In this document: in pieces, positions 16,666 through 25,012 of the stretch
Layout: every line of letters starts with the position of its first letter
Numbering within the stretch: position 1 is the first letter of the stretch
Assembly (NCBI GenBank): GCA_964482435.1
Contig: CAYZXL010000067.1
Location: 1 to 26,948, forward strand
Origin: CAYZXL01 sp964482435
GTDB lineage: Bacteria; Auribacterota; JABMQX01
Length of the DNA stretch: 26,948 nucleotides
Reading direction: 5' to 3'
Made by a program: the position numbers and the translations under genes
The notes under the pieces: model-generated
The model's database searches: none
The model's input: only the letters and a program-made list of their open reading frames with translations
Told to the model about the DNA's origin: nothing

Positions 16666-17889
16666 TCAGACCGCCAGCTTGTTCATGTCGAAAATGGGAA
16701 GAAGAATCGAAAGAACAATGAACCCCACTATCACGCCCATCACAACGATTATGAGCGGCTCCAAGAGAGCCGTCAACCCGTTTACGGCCGCTTCGACCTC
16801 ATCCTCGTAGGCATCGGCTACGTTGAACAACATTTCTTCTAAGTTGCCGCTTGCCTCACCCACGGCAATCATGTGCGTAACGATGGGCGGAAATTGCCTG
16901 CTGTTTTTCAGGGGGTCCGCAATCGTATCGCCGCGCGCGATGCTGTTTTTGGCTTCGTCGAGAACCTTGCCGATGATAGCGTTCCCAACGACCCCGCGGA
17001 CGATTTCCATTGCCTGAAGGAGCGGAACGCCGCCCGCGACGAGGGTGCCGAGGGTGCGTGCGAAGCGAACCATGCACGATTTGCGAACCAATGGCCCTAT
17101 AATCGGCATCTTCAGACGAAACGAATCGTACTTGAACCTTCCTTTGTCTCTGCGGATGTACTTCCTCAAGGCCACGTACAACGCAATCAGCGCTGCAATA
17201 AGCACCAACATCCTGTAGCTTTTCACAAAGCGGCTGACGGCGATCAATATCTGCGTCGGCACGGGAAGGTCTCTTCCCATCTCCTGAAACAGCTTCATCA
17301 GCGTCGGGACGACGTACGTCATGAGAAACGTCAGCACCGCACCGCCAACGAACAACATCACCATCGGATAGACGAGAATGGAGCGAACGCGGTTTCTCTG
17401 CTTCTCGGCTTTTTCGAGGTAATCCGCCAGTCTCTGGAGGATTGTCTCAAGTGCCCCGGCGGACTCCCCAGCTTTGACCATTCCCACGTAAAGGTTGGAG
17501 AAGAGCTTTGGATGGTCCGCAAGAGCATCTGCGAAGGGAAAGCCCCCGTTCACCTTCTCTCTGATTTCCAGGAGTGCGTTTTGAAGAGGATGCCCCTCAA
17601 GCTGCTCGATAATCGCCGAAAGAGACTGGACCAGCGGCATCCCCGACCGCAGGAGCGTGGCCATCTGCCTGGTGGCAGAGGCTACGTCTTTGCGCTTGAT
17701 TCTCCTGAGGACCTTCCTGACCTTGACCTCGGAGGTCAGTGTGACGGCCTTCTCTGCCTCCTTGACGCCTGTCGTAAAGAGGCTCTGCATGCGGAGCTTA
17801 TGGCGTGCTTCCTTGGGGCTATCGGCGTCAATTACGCCCCTGACGCTATTTCCGGAAGCGTCTAAAGCTTTGTATTCGTAAACAGGCAT
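16666..17889 (-). CDS. gspF: T2SS inner-membrane platform protein GspF
   Basis: GspF is the polytopic centre of the assembly platform. The 407-residue protein from ATG 17889 matches the family (about 400). It opens with MPVYEYKALDASGNSVRG and carries two homologous T2SSF domains (about 68-191 and 271-392) with the repeated pattern RQMATLLRSGMPLVQSL and ARTLGTLVAGGVPLLQAME. Transmembrane helices lie near 171-195, 225-243 and 377-400. The frame stays open to 17931, but AGGAG lies 11 bases before the chosen ATG and the first domain starts there. It sits between gspE (75 bases upstream) and gspG. Confidence 0.96.
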   Translation of the reverse strand: MPVYEYKALDASGNSVRGVIDADSPKEARHKLRMQSLFTTGVKEAEKAVTLTSEVKVRKVLRRIKRKDVASATRQMATLLRSGMPLVQSLSAIIEQLEGHPLQNALLEIREKVNGGFPFADALADHPKLFSNLYVGMVKAGESAGALETILQRLADYLEKAEKQRNRVRSILVYPMVMLFVGGAVLTFLMTYVVPTLMKLFQEMGRDLPVPTQILIAVSRFVKSYRMLVLIAALIALYVALRKYIRRDKGRFKYDSFRLKMPIIGPLVRKSCMVRFARTLGTLVAGGVPLLQAMEIVRGVVGNAIIGKVLDEAKNSIARGDTIADPLKNSRQFPPIVTHMIAVGEASGNLEEMLFNVADAYEDEVEAAVNGLTALLEPLIIVVMGVIVGFIVLSILLPIFDMNKLAV

Positions 17890-17963
17890 TTTTTGCGACA
17901 ACTCCTGAGAATTGGCCTCGGCCTGGACCATCAGTTCCGCCCAGCCGAGGAAAAAGAAGTTTT

Positions 17964-19679
17964 TCAGAAAACATCCTGCTGAGTTACCCGCATGACCTCT
18001 TCGATGGTGGTCAATCCATGAATCACGGTCAAGGCCCCGTCGCCCCTCAGTGTGCGCATGCCTCGCTTGATAGCGGTCTCCTTTATCGTATTGGAGTCGG
18101 CGCTGCTGAGTATCAGTTTTCTCACCGCCCCGTCAATAATCAACAGCTCGAAAATCCCTTGCCGCCCTTTGAATCCCGTCCCCAAGCAGTTCGGGCAGCC
18201 GCGGCTCCGGTAAATGATGCCGTCGTGCAACTGCTCGGGGGTCAGGTCAATTTCCGCCAGGGTCCTCGCATCGGGCTTATATGGTTCCTTGCACTGCGAG
18301 CAGACAACGCGGACGAGCCTCTGCGCGAGAATCGCAATCACGGATGAGGAAACCAGGTACGGCTCAACCCCCATGTCCACAAGGCGAGTCACGGCGCCCG
18401 GGGCATCGTTGGTGTGGAGCGTCGAGAAGACCAGGTGCCCCGTCAAGGAAGCGTGAGTAGCTATCTCGGCGGCCTCGTAGTCTCGAATCTCGCCCACCAT
18501 GATTATGTCGGGGTCGTGCCGGAGAATTGACCTCAGCCCGTTGGCGAAGCTCAGGTCAATCTTGGGCTTGACTTGAATCTGGGCAACGTTCGCCAGTTGA
18601 TACTCAACGGGGTCTTCGATGGTTATGATGTTCAGCGCCTCGGAATTGATTTTGCTCAGCGCCGCATATAGGGTGGTGGTCTTCCCGGAGCCAGTGGGAC
18701 CGGTGACGAGGATAATCCCGTGGGAGAGGCGAATCAGCTTTGCTATCCTTTCCAGCGTATCCGTGTGCATTCCGAGGTCCTCAAGGCCGATAAGGATGCT
18801 GGCGCGGTCCAACAATCGCAGAACAATCCTTTCCCCGGTCACGGTCGGAATGACCGAAACTCGAATATCCACATCCCTTCCCGCGACACGAATGGCGATT
18901 TTTCCATCCTGGGGCAGTCGCCTCTCGGCGATGTTGAGCTTTGCCATGATTTTTACCCGGGAGACAATCGCCGCATGATATTGGCGGGGGGCACTCAGCC
19001 GATTATACAGAACGCCATCCACCCGGAACCGCGCGTTCAGCTCATTTTCCGTGGCCTCGATGTGGATATCGCTGGCTCGCTCTTTGACGGCCCGGAAAAT
19101 CATCGTGTTGATGAGCTTGATGATGGGCGCTTTCTCCGCCACATCCATGAGGTCTTCGGTCTCTTCTGCCGCGATGTGATAGACTTCTCCCCTCTCTCGC
19201 TCGTCTTCTTTCATCTCCTCGACCACTTTTTCGGCGGCGCGCTCGTCGTGGTGGTAGTAGAGATTAATCGCGTCAATTATGTTTTTCTCACGGGTCAGCA
19301 CCATTTCCACGTCCCGGTGGAGGAGCAAAGCGATGTCATCCAGGGGCTGGATGTTAAGCGGGTCGGCGACAGCGACCGTAACGATTCCATCGTCCGCGTA
19401 AAGGGGGATCATCTTGTTCTTCTTGACGAAAGCGAGAGGGACCTGGCTGAGGAGGTCCTTGTCGAGTGTCTTCTCATCAATCCGGTCGAGGTACGGTATC
19501 CCGTTCTGTATGCTCAGTGCCTCAAGGAGCGCCGGCTCGGCGATGTATCCCTTCTCCACCAAGATTTCGCCGATTCGCCGCCCGTCCAGTTTCTGAACCT
19601 CGAGGCATTCCCTGAGCTTTTCTTCGCTCAGCCCCTCTTTTTCTATGAGAATCTCGCCAATCAGTTTCTTCTTTGCCAT
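17964..19679 (-). CDS. gspE: T2SS assembly ATPase GspE
   Basis: GspE powers pseudopilus extension from the cytoplasm. In this 571-residue protein, an N-terminal MshEN-like domain (about 1-140, with two helical repeats KLIGEILIEKEGLSEE and RIGEILVEKGYIAEP) is followed by the secretion ATPase core. That core has Walker A GPTGSGKT (327-334), an Asp box ITIEDPVEY (352-360), Walker B DIIMVGEIRD (391-400), and a His box ATHASLTGH (407-415). A tetracysteine zinc site is present: C460-x2-C463 and C495-x2-C498, typical of GspE. The MshEN form is shared with PilB and MshE, where it can bind cyclic-di-GMP; that is an inference here. ATG is preceded by AAAGGA. Confidence 0.97.
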   Translation of the reverse strand: MAKKKLIGEILIEKEGLSEEKLRECLEVQKLDGRRIGEILVEKGYIAEPALLEALSIQNGIPYLDRIDEKTLDKDLLSQVPLAFVKKNKMIPLYADDGIVTVAVADPLNIQPLDDIALLLHRDVEMVLTREKNIIDAINLYYHHDERAAEKVVEEMKEDERERGEVYHIAAEETEDLMDVAEKAPIIKLINTMIFRAVKERASDIHIEATENELNARFRVDGVLYNRLSAPRQYHAAIVSRVKIMAKLNIAERRLPQDGKIAIRVAGRDVDIRVSVIPTVTGERIVLRLLDRASILIGLEDLGMHTDTLERIAKLIRLSHGIILVTGPTGSGKTTTLYAALSKINSEALNIITIEDPVEYQLANVAQIQVKPKIDLSFANGLRSILRHDPDIIMVGEIRDYEAAEIATHASLTGHLVFSTLHTNDAPGAVTRLVDMGVEPYLVSSSVIAILAQRLVRVVCSQCKEPYKPDARTLAEIDLTPEQLHDGIIYRSRGCPNCLGTGFKGRQGIFELLIIDGAVRKLILSSADSNTIKETAIKRGMRTLRGDGALTVIHGLTTIEEVMRVTQQDVF

Positions 19680-19696
19680 GCCCTATGGTTCCTTTC

Positions 19697-19759
19697 AACC
19701 GGGAGTCGAGACATCCTGCGTAAACTGGTGTTCCGCCACGTAGCTTGTCGCTCCCGGTT
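19697..19759. other. Inverted repeat between gspD and gspE
   Basis: AACCGGGAG (19697-19705) is the exact reverse complement of CTCCCGGTT (19751-19759), enclosing a 45-base loop. It fills the 82-base gap between the gspD stop and gspE start. No T tract follows, so it is not a classical terminator; an mRNA-processing or stabilising stem is possible. The right arm ends two bases before the gspD stop codon, and the left arm ends near the gspE ribosome binding site. Confidence 0.4.
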
Positions 19760-19761
19760 CG

Positions 19762-22116
19762 CTATTTCTTCCACTCTAAACCGGGGGAAGCTTTTGCCTT
19801 CGCGGCCCGAGGAGGCTTGCTTGTCTCCTTCGCTGGCTGGAACCGGAATCGCTCCCTCTCAAGGTCCTGGTTCTTCAATCTGTCGGTCACCTCCGCCATG
19901 TCGAGCGAATCGCTGATGATATGGGGGGTGACGAATACTAACAAGTTGGTATTCATGGTGATAGTGCTTTCGCTACTGAACAGCAATCCCAAGATCGGAA
20001 TCTGCCCGATAATCGGCACACGGCTGCCTGTTTTGGTTTTGTCCGTTCTTCTCAGCCCGCTGATAACCACAGTCCTTTCATTATCCACCCTCACTTTGGA
20101 GGTCGTGAAGCGCTGGGCAATCACGGGCCTCACCCCTGCCTCGGCAATGCTGCTGACCTCGAGGTTGATTTCCATGATAACGCTATCTGCGCTGTTGATT
20201 TGTGGGGTGATATCAAGAAGTATGCCGACCGACTGCCTCGAGTAGGTCTCTGTCACCGCCCCGGGCACAGTCGTCTGCGCTTGCGCTTCCAGCGTCGCAT
20301 AGCTGGCTATTCTCGATTCGGCAATGGAGATTTCCTCCGAGACCTCGACCGACGCTGGCTCGTTGTTCAAGGTCGCCAGCTTGGGGGAAGAAAGGATGTT
20401 GACCTTTGTATCCCCGCGCAAAGCACTCAAAAACGCGTCAAAGCTCGGGATACGATAGACCTTGTCGCCGAGCTCCAACCGGGTGTTTCCGAGGCTTCTC
20501 ATCGCCAGGGAAACCCCTGACGTGGCAAAACCGCCTCCCGAAAGGAGGGAGCTCAGCCCGAGGCCGAAGTCCGTCCCGCTGACGATTTCGTTCTGCATTG
20601 GAGCGGTGCTTCCAGCCACAACGTCCGCTGGCTTGAATTCGACGCCGATGTCGAGCTGGCTTTTGGAGCTGACCTCCACAACCCAAACCTCGATTAAGAC
20701 TTGTTTCTGGGGTTGGTCCAGTTCTTTTAGAAGGGCGAGGTAGAAGTCGAGTTTTTGCGGAGGAGCCTGGACCAGGATCATGTTCGTCGCCGGGTCTGCG
20801 AGGAAGAAAGCCTCCTCTGTCCCGCCTCCCCCCGGCCCGCCCGGCATAGTGACTGTCGGTCCGCCTGGCGTGACGCCCTGTTGTCTCCTCGTTCGCGTGG
20901 CAGCAGTCTGCCGCTGCGCCCGGGTCGTCGTCGCTCTTTGTTGCCCGGTTCTCGTGCGAGTCCGACCGGAGACGAACGCGGTCAGAGTGTCAGCCAGGTC
21001 CTCGGCCTTCTGGTACTGTGCGACGTACGTGCGGATAGGATACATCTCCTCCGTGGGTTCCACGTCCAGCTTTTTCACGAGGTCAAGGATGTAATCCGTG
21101 GCCCTTTCCGAGGCGAGGATGATGAGCCTGTTTGTTCGCGTGTCTGGGATGATTTTCAGCGGCGTCGCCGTGCCCACGATTGTCGGAGAAAGGGCCATCG
21201 CCGTCGGGGGCCGACCGGGAACGCCCGGCGGAGTCGGCGGAAGCGCAGTCGGACCTGTCGTAACTCGCCCCCCTTCCTTCGCGGCAAGAAGCTCCGTCAG
21301 GAGAGAAGCCGCCTCAGCGGCATCGGCGTATTTCAGCTCAATCATCGTTACTTTGCTTGTGGTCCCCGGGACGTCCACCTTCTCGACGATGGACAGGAGG
21401 TATTTCAGAGTCTTTTCGTCGTCTTTGAGGAGGAGGAAATTCCCCGCCTGGTATGCCGTCATGAGTGCGCCCGGAGACATGAAATTCCTCAGGAGGTTCT
21501 GCATGTCGTCCACCGAGACGTATTTCAGGATGACGATCAGGGTCGCGAGTTGCCGCTTGCCTTCCGGGCCGGGTCCTTCACCTGTAACCTGCACTTCCGT
21601 GGGGACGCTCACCGCACCCACTTTCTTGGTTACATACACGAGGGGCGGATCGTCAGTCACTGCCATTGTATATCCCTGGGAATCGAGGATGATTCCTAAG
21701 ATGTCGAAAGCTGCACTCGCGGGAAGCATTTTCGGGCAGTATATCGTTACCGTCCCTTCCATCGGGACTCGCTGAATCAGGAAGGTCCTGCCAGTGCTCT
21801 CGGCAACCAGCTTGATGATTGTCGGAAGCTGCATGTTCTCAAACGTGAAAGGAATCAACTCGTCTCCGGAAGTAGGGCGAGCCGCCGTCGGGGTAATTGT
21901 AGTTGGGGTTGGCGTGGGCGCCGTCGGCGCCGGAGTTGGTGTGGGGCCCGGCGCCGGAACTACGCCCGGGGTGGTCCCCTCCGTGGGAGACACCTCGGGC
22001 AAACCGGGCGCCGTCGCCTCAGAATCGGGAACGGGAGGCGCGGCCTCCTCAGCAACTACCGCCAGCCCGGCGCCAACCACGGTCAAGCATATCAAGACTG
22101 AAATAGCCCTTCTCAT
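19762..22116 (-). CDS. gspD: T2SS outer-membrane secretin GspD
   Basis: GspD forms the outer-membrane channel. The 784-residue protein has a signal peptide (1-22), a Pro/Thr-rich linker (about 24-85), and an N0 domain (about 86-165, PFTFENMQLPTIIKLVAEST). The N1 (about 190-250), N2 (about 255-355) and N3 (about 357-470) domains follow, then the secretin core (about 472-735) with VPIIGQIPILGLLFSS at 700-715 and LLVFVTPHII. N3 is interrupted at about 384-435 by an Arg/Thr/Gln-rich then Gly/Pro-rich stretch, longer than the usual loop. A basic tail follows the core; no separate pilotin gene is visible. The start has GGAGGAG just upstream and overlaps the gspC stop as ATGA. Confidence 0.96.
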   Translation of the reverse strand: MRRAISVLICLTVVGAGLAVVAEEAAPPVPDSEATAPGLPEVSPTEGTTPGVVPAPGPTPTPAPTAPTPTPTTITPTAARPTSGDELIPFTFENMQLPTIIKLVAESTGRTFLIQRVPMEGTVTIYCPKMLPASAAFDILGIILDSQGYTMAVTDDPPLVYVTKKVGAVSVPTEVQVTGEGPGPEGKRQLATLIVILKYVSVDDMQNLLRNFMSPGALMTAYQAGNFLLLKDDEKTLKYLLSIVEKVDVPGTTSKVTMIELKYADAAEAASLLTELLAAKEGGRVTTGPTALPPTPPGVPGRPPTAMALSPTIVGTATPLKIIPDTRTNRLIILASERATDYILDLVKKLDVEPTEEMYPIRTYVAQYQKAEDLADTLTAFVSGRTRTRTGQQRATTTRAQRQTAATRTRRQQGVTPGGPTVTMPGGPGGGGTEEAFFLADPATNMILVQAPPQKLDFYLALLKELDQPQKQVLIEVWVVEVSSKSQLDIGVEFKPADVVAGSTAPMQNEIVSGTDFGLGLSSLLSGGGFATSGVSLAMRSLGNTRLELGDKVYRIPSFDAFLSALRGDTKVNILSSPKLATLNNEPASVEVSEEISIAESRIASYATLEAQAQTTVPGAVTETYSRQSVGILLDITPQINSADSVIMEINLEVSSIAEAGVRPVIAQRFTTSKVRVDNERTVVISGLRRTDKTKTGSRVPIIGQIPILGLLFSSESTITMNTNLLVFVTPHIISDSLDMAEVTDRLKNQDLERERFRFQPAKETSKPPRAAKAKASPGLEWKK

Positions 22117-23075
22117 TCTCCTCCTTTTTTGGTTTTCACGAGGGTGTAATACAGCTTTCGAGATGTGCGACCTCTCGATATTTCCAGTTCAATGCTGAAT
22201 CCGCTGCCGGCGGTCTTCAGTTGGGCGAGGGCCTGGTACATATCGGTAATGGCGGTGCCGTTGATGCTTTTGATGATGTCTCCCTGCATCAAGCCCGCCG
22301 CCAGCAGAAAGTTCTCCTTCGGCAGGGAAGTTATTTTCAGCCCATCCACGCGTGAGCCGTCCATGTTCTGCTCGAGGCCGAATGAGACGAGGTAGGCCTC
22401 AGGGGTGGCAATTCGTTGCGACAATTCATCGAGCTTTACGACGTATGTGTGCCCCGGCGTCACCGGACGGATGACGTCCGTCCACTGGTCCTTGGAGGGC
22501 CCTGGGCCGCCCGGGGTGGTGGGCTGGCCCATATTCAGTACGTCTTCCCCGACACCCGCCCTCATGTATCTGACCGAGGTTTCGGTGATGCTCAATATCG
22601 TCACCCCGAAATACCCGGGGACCTCTTCGCCTTCCCTCACCATGTACTCCGCGTTCTTCGACCTGTCGCGTATGATAGCCACGTACTTGGGGCCAATCTT
22701 TGTTACTCCAGCAAGCTGCCACGGTAAGGGTGGCGGAGGCGGCGTAGGAGCAGCGGGCTTTATGACGTCCTCGCCAAAAAGGTTCCTGGCGACAATCACC
22801 GCATACCTGTCCAATTCCTTGAGCTCCTCGCCGCATTGGGGGCACTTGCCCGGTGAAGTCGAGGTCACATCCGGATGCTTCTGGCACGTGTAGGTATGCT
22901 CCTCCTTTGGAGCGGCGGTCATCGAGGGCGTCGGCCTTCTTTCGCTTGCAAACAGGGGTGCGCTCGGCTCCTGTTTGATAAACGGGATCGCCACGGCAAC
23001 AAGCGCTACTATGAAGACCCCCAGAAGGACAAAGTTAAAAACGCTTACATTTCGTTTTGTTATCCACTTAGCCAT
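22113..23075 (-). CDS. gspC: T2SS protein GspC with an inserted heavy-metal-binding-like domain and PDZ domain
   Basis: GspC connects the inner-membrane platform to the secretin and helps select substrates. The 320-residue protein has a transmembrane helix (about 13-33), then an unusual segment at 60-86, TYTCQKHP followed by GKCPQCGEEL. This reads like the heavy-metal-binding domain (C-x2-HP, C-P-x-C-G) found on copper/zinc efflux proteins; C64, H67, C78 and C81 are the likely ligands. The GspC homology region (about 90-175, YAVIVARNLFG) and a C-terminal PDZ domain (about 225-315, AAGLMQGDIIKSINGTAI) follow. GGAGGGGAC precedes the ATG. The gene starts 53 bases after the anti-sigma gene, and its stop overlaps gspD. 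Confidence 0.92.
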   Translation of the reverse strand: MAKWITKRNVSVFNFVLLGVFIVALVAVAIPFIKQEPSAPLFASERRPTPSMTAAPKEEHTYTCQKHPDVTSTSPGKCPQCGEELKELDRYAVIVARNLFGEDVIKPAAPTPPPPPLPWQLAGVTKIGPKYVAIIRDRSKNAEYMVREGEEVPGYFGVTILSITETSVRYMRAGVGEDVLNMGQPTTPGGPGPSKDQWTDVIRPVTPGHTYVVKLDELSQRIATPEAYLVSFGLEQNMDGSRVDGLKITSLPKENFLLAAGLMQGDIIKSINGTAITDMYQALAQLKTAGSGFSIELEISRGRTSRKLYYTLVKTKKGGE

Positions 23076-23128
23076 TTTTCAGTCCCCTCCACGATACAAT
23101 TGCCTCAGAGAAAACAACCCGAAGGAAA

Positions 23129-23854
23129 TCATCTCTGCAACCGGACGGCCTCGTTCGTCCGCTCCCTGAGCTTCTTCTCAACGATGAGTTGTCTTATCCC
23201 CTCGACTTCCTTCTCGTCAAGCGTGCCTCCGCAAGCGAGAATCCTCCGGTACAGCTCCTCAAGGTCATCCAAAAGGACGTACTGCCCTTCCAGAACTCCC
23301 TGCTCTCGCAGAGACATCGCCCTGCCAACAAGAAGCATCCAATAATCCCGGTCGTGGGATGCCAGGGTCTCGCTTGCCTTTGGACTCTGAGCCATTTTTA
23401 TCAGCTTTTCGGATTCTGAGAGGTAATCCCGCAGTTCTCTCAATGCCGTCGCGCCCCCGCCGATTGGTTCGTCTGGCCTTTGCCCGGGACCCTGTCCTCC
23501 CGGGACGACAAAGAGCAAGACCGCCGCGGCAATTGCTGCCAGAGCCGTCGCTCCGGCAAGGACCGGCCGCCGAGCGAAGGATGCGGCCAACCGGGCGATT
23601 GTGGTGACGAGTGCCCGCCTTCCAAGCGCTTTGTCGCGTACGGCTTCCCTGGCCTTTTCGCATAGAGCCGCGGAAGGCTCGAGCATCTCGCACCGGGACA
23701 ATCCCGAGACGACCTGCCGGAACTCGTTGAGGGCTTCGGAGCAGTTCAGGCAGCTCTTCACGTGCTCCTCGACAGCCGCGGCATCGGAGCTCCCCAGTTC
23801 GCCCATGACATAGTCAATTATCAGGCGCTCCATTTTCTGACAGTGCTCGCTCAT
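23129..23854 (-). CDS. Zinc-finger (zf-HC2) anti-sigma factor, membrane-spanning
   Basis: The 241-residue protein starts with a zf-HC2 anti-sigma domain (about 1-45), with His31-x3-Cys35-x2-Cys38 in EEHVKSCLNC as the zinc motif. One transmembrane helix lies at about 97-118. Residues 119-241 form a charged, mostly helical outer part (LRELRDYLSESEKLIKM and more) that I do not recognise. Family members bind and hold their cognate ECF sigma factor at the membrane until a signal releases it. It lies directly downstream of the sigma gene (111-base gap) and upstream of gspC, so it probably belongs to the same transcript. GAGGTG is five bases before the ATG. Confidence 0.87.
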   Translation of the reverse strand: MSEHCQKMERLIIDYVMGELGSSDAAAVEEHVKSCLNCSEALNEFRQVVSGLSRCEMLEPSAALCEKAREAVRDKALGRRALVTTIARLAASFARRPVLAGATALAAIAAAVLLFVVPGGQGPGQRPDEPIGGGATALRELRDYLSESEKLIKMAQSPKASETLASHDRDYWMLLVGRAMSLREQGVLEGQYVLLDDLEELYRRILACGGTLDEKEVEGIRQLIVEKKLRERTNEAVRLQR

Positions 23855-23965
23855 GGTGTCACCTCACGAAACTCACTCCCGCCGCCCGTGGCAGAGGCAC
23901 CGACCGAACGTACGAAGTGCAGAAATCTGAAATCTCCATAACCAGAAAGCCTCCGCCATCAGCAG

Positions 23966-24568
23966 CTAAATCGGCTTACTAAGTTTTGCCTTCACCTTTT
24001 TCCTGAGCAATTGAACCGCGTTATGCATCCGAGATTGAACCGTCCCAACGGGACATCTCAGGATTTCGGCTACTTCCCGGTATCTCAGTCCGTGCATCAG
24101 GTGCAGCTCTATCACTAACCGAGCGTTCTCCGGCAGCTCACCCATTGCTCCGAGCAGGACTCCGGTCATCTCTCTCTTCTCGGCTTCCACCCGTGGCCCG
24201 GCGCCTGCCTCATCCGTCGCAGCCAGAACCGCCGCCGGGGTAATCGCCCCTTCCCCCCTTCCTTCGCCCAGCGGTGCATCCAGGGAGACGATATCCCTTC
24301 GCATTCTTTTTTTCAGCTCGTCCTTGCAGAGGTTCGCGGCGATGGTGTAAAGCCACGTCGAGAACTTCGCCTGGTGCCTGAAATGACGTGCCTTACGAAA
24401 AACCCGGATGAACGTCTCCTGAAAGACATCCTCCGCGAGCTTCTGGTCCCGCACGAAGCGAACGATGAACGTGTAGATTCTCGCCTTGTATCGGTCGAAG
24501 AGGATGTCAAACGAGCGCTCATCTCCCCGACGGCACCTGCGGATCAGAACCTCATCCGATTCTGTCAT
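23966..24568 (-). CDS. ECF-type RNA polymerase sigma factor (sigma-70 family)
   Basis: The 200-residue protein from ATG 24568 has an ECF sigma layout. Region 2 covers about 8-90, with AEDVFQETFIRVFRKA and KFSTWLYTIAANLCKDELKKR. A Gly/Ala-rich linker covers about 95-130. Region 4 covers about 135-190, with LPENARLVIELHLMHGLRYREVAEIL and the DNA-binding helix GTVQSRMHNAVQLLRKK. It should direct RNA polymerase to a dedicated promoter set under control of the adjacent zf-HC2 anti-sigma factor. A TTG at 24616 is also in frame, but the ATG fits the family start and lies downstream of a candidate autoregulated promoter. Being first in the run towards gspC-M suggests a role in regulating secretion; that is inference. 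Confidence 0.92.
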   Translation of the reverse strand: MTESDEVLIRRCRRGDERSFDILFDRYKARIYTFIVRFVRDQKLAEDVFQETFIRVFRKARHFRHQAKFSTWLYTIAANLCKDELKKRMRRDIVSLDAPLGEGRGEGAITPAAVLAATDEAGAGPRVEAEKREMTGVLLGAMGELPENARLVIELHLMHGLRYREVAEILRCPVGTVQSRMHNAVQLLRKKVKAKLSKPI

Positions 24569-24604
24569 GGAACGGGCTTTCTCGCTTCGAAGCTCCAATA
24601 GGGT

Positions 24605-24632
24605 TAAACGACACAACCTACGTTTTGTTCAC
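24605..24632 (-). promoter_or_regulatory. Candidate ECF-type promoter upstream of the sigma factor gene
   Basis: On the minus strand, GTGAAC (24627-24632) and CGTTTA (24605-24610) are separated by 16 bases. This resembles the AAC / CGT core and spacing of many ECF-sigma promoters. Transcription would begin near 24598, about 30 bases before the ATG at 24568, which is consistent with autoregulation. The match is short and unproven. Confidence 0.3.
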
Positions 24633-25012
24633 GCAAAGAGGTTATCCAGGGTTCCCCAGCCGGGCCTTGCGCCGCGTCGGGGGCGTCCCTGGTCGGCTTG
24701 TCGTCTCACGGGGACGGTTCTCGGTTGAGTCCGGCGGCGCGCCAGAGGGAACTTGGGGGACGAGCGGAGGCCGTGTCGCGTCCGCCTGGTGGGATTCGAC
24801 CCGATCGCCCGGCTCTTGGAGTCGGCGGATTCCTGCAGGATGCGAGGTGGGCTGGGCGGACTCGGGCTCCGTCCCCGTGACGAGTTTTGTCGGAGGCCGA
24901 TTTGGGCGTGTGTGATTCTCCTGGGGCAGCGGACGGGTTGACCTTCGGGGTCTTGCGCGCGCAAACACCCTCCCGGAAGCACGGGTTTTCTTCCTTGGGC
25001 GGCGAGCCCTCG
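24633..25012. other. GC-rich region with no convincing gene
   Basis: Several frames stay open through this 380-base stretch on both strands, as expected at high GC. Their products are low-complexity Arg/Pro/Ser/Thr sequences without domain signals, start sites or family resemblance. I looked for tmRNA, RNase P RNA, SRP RNA and tRNA signatures and found none. It separates the sigma gene from the end of the OB-fold gene and may simply be non-coding, or an unrecognised structured RNA. Confidence 0.45.

Noticed and set aside
18720..19916. Plus-strand open frame of 398 codons
   Set aside because: It is antisense to GspE and runs past its start into the gspD end; no start signal or domain supports it.
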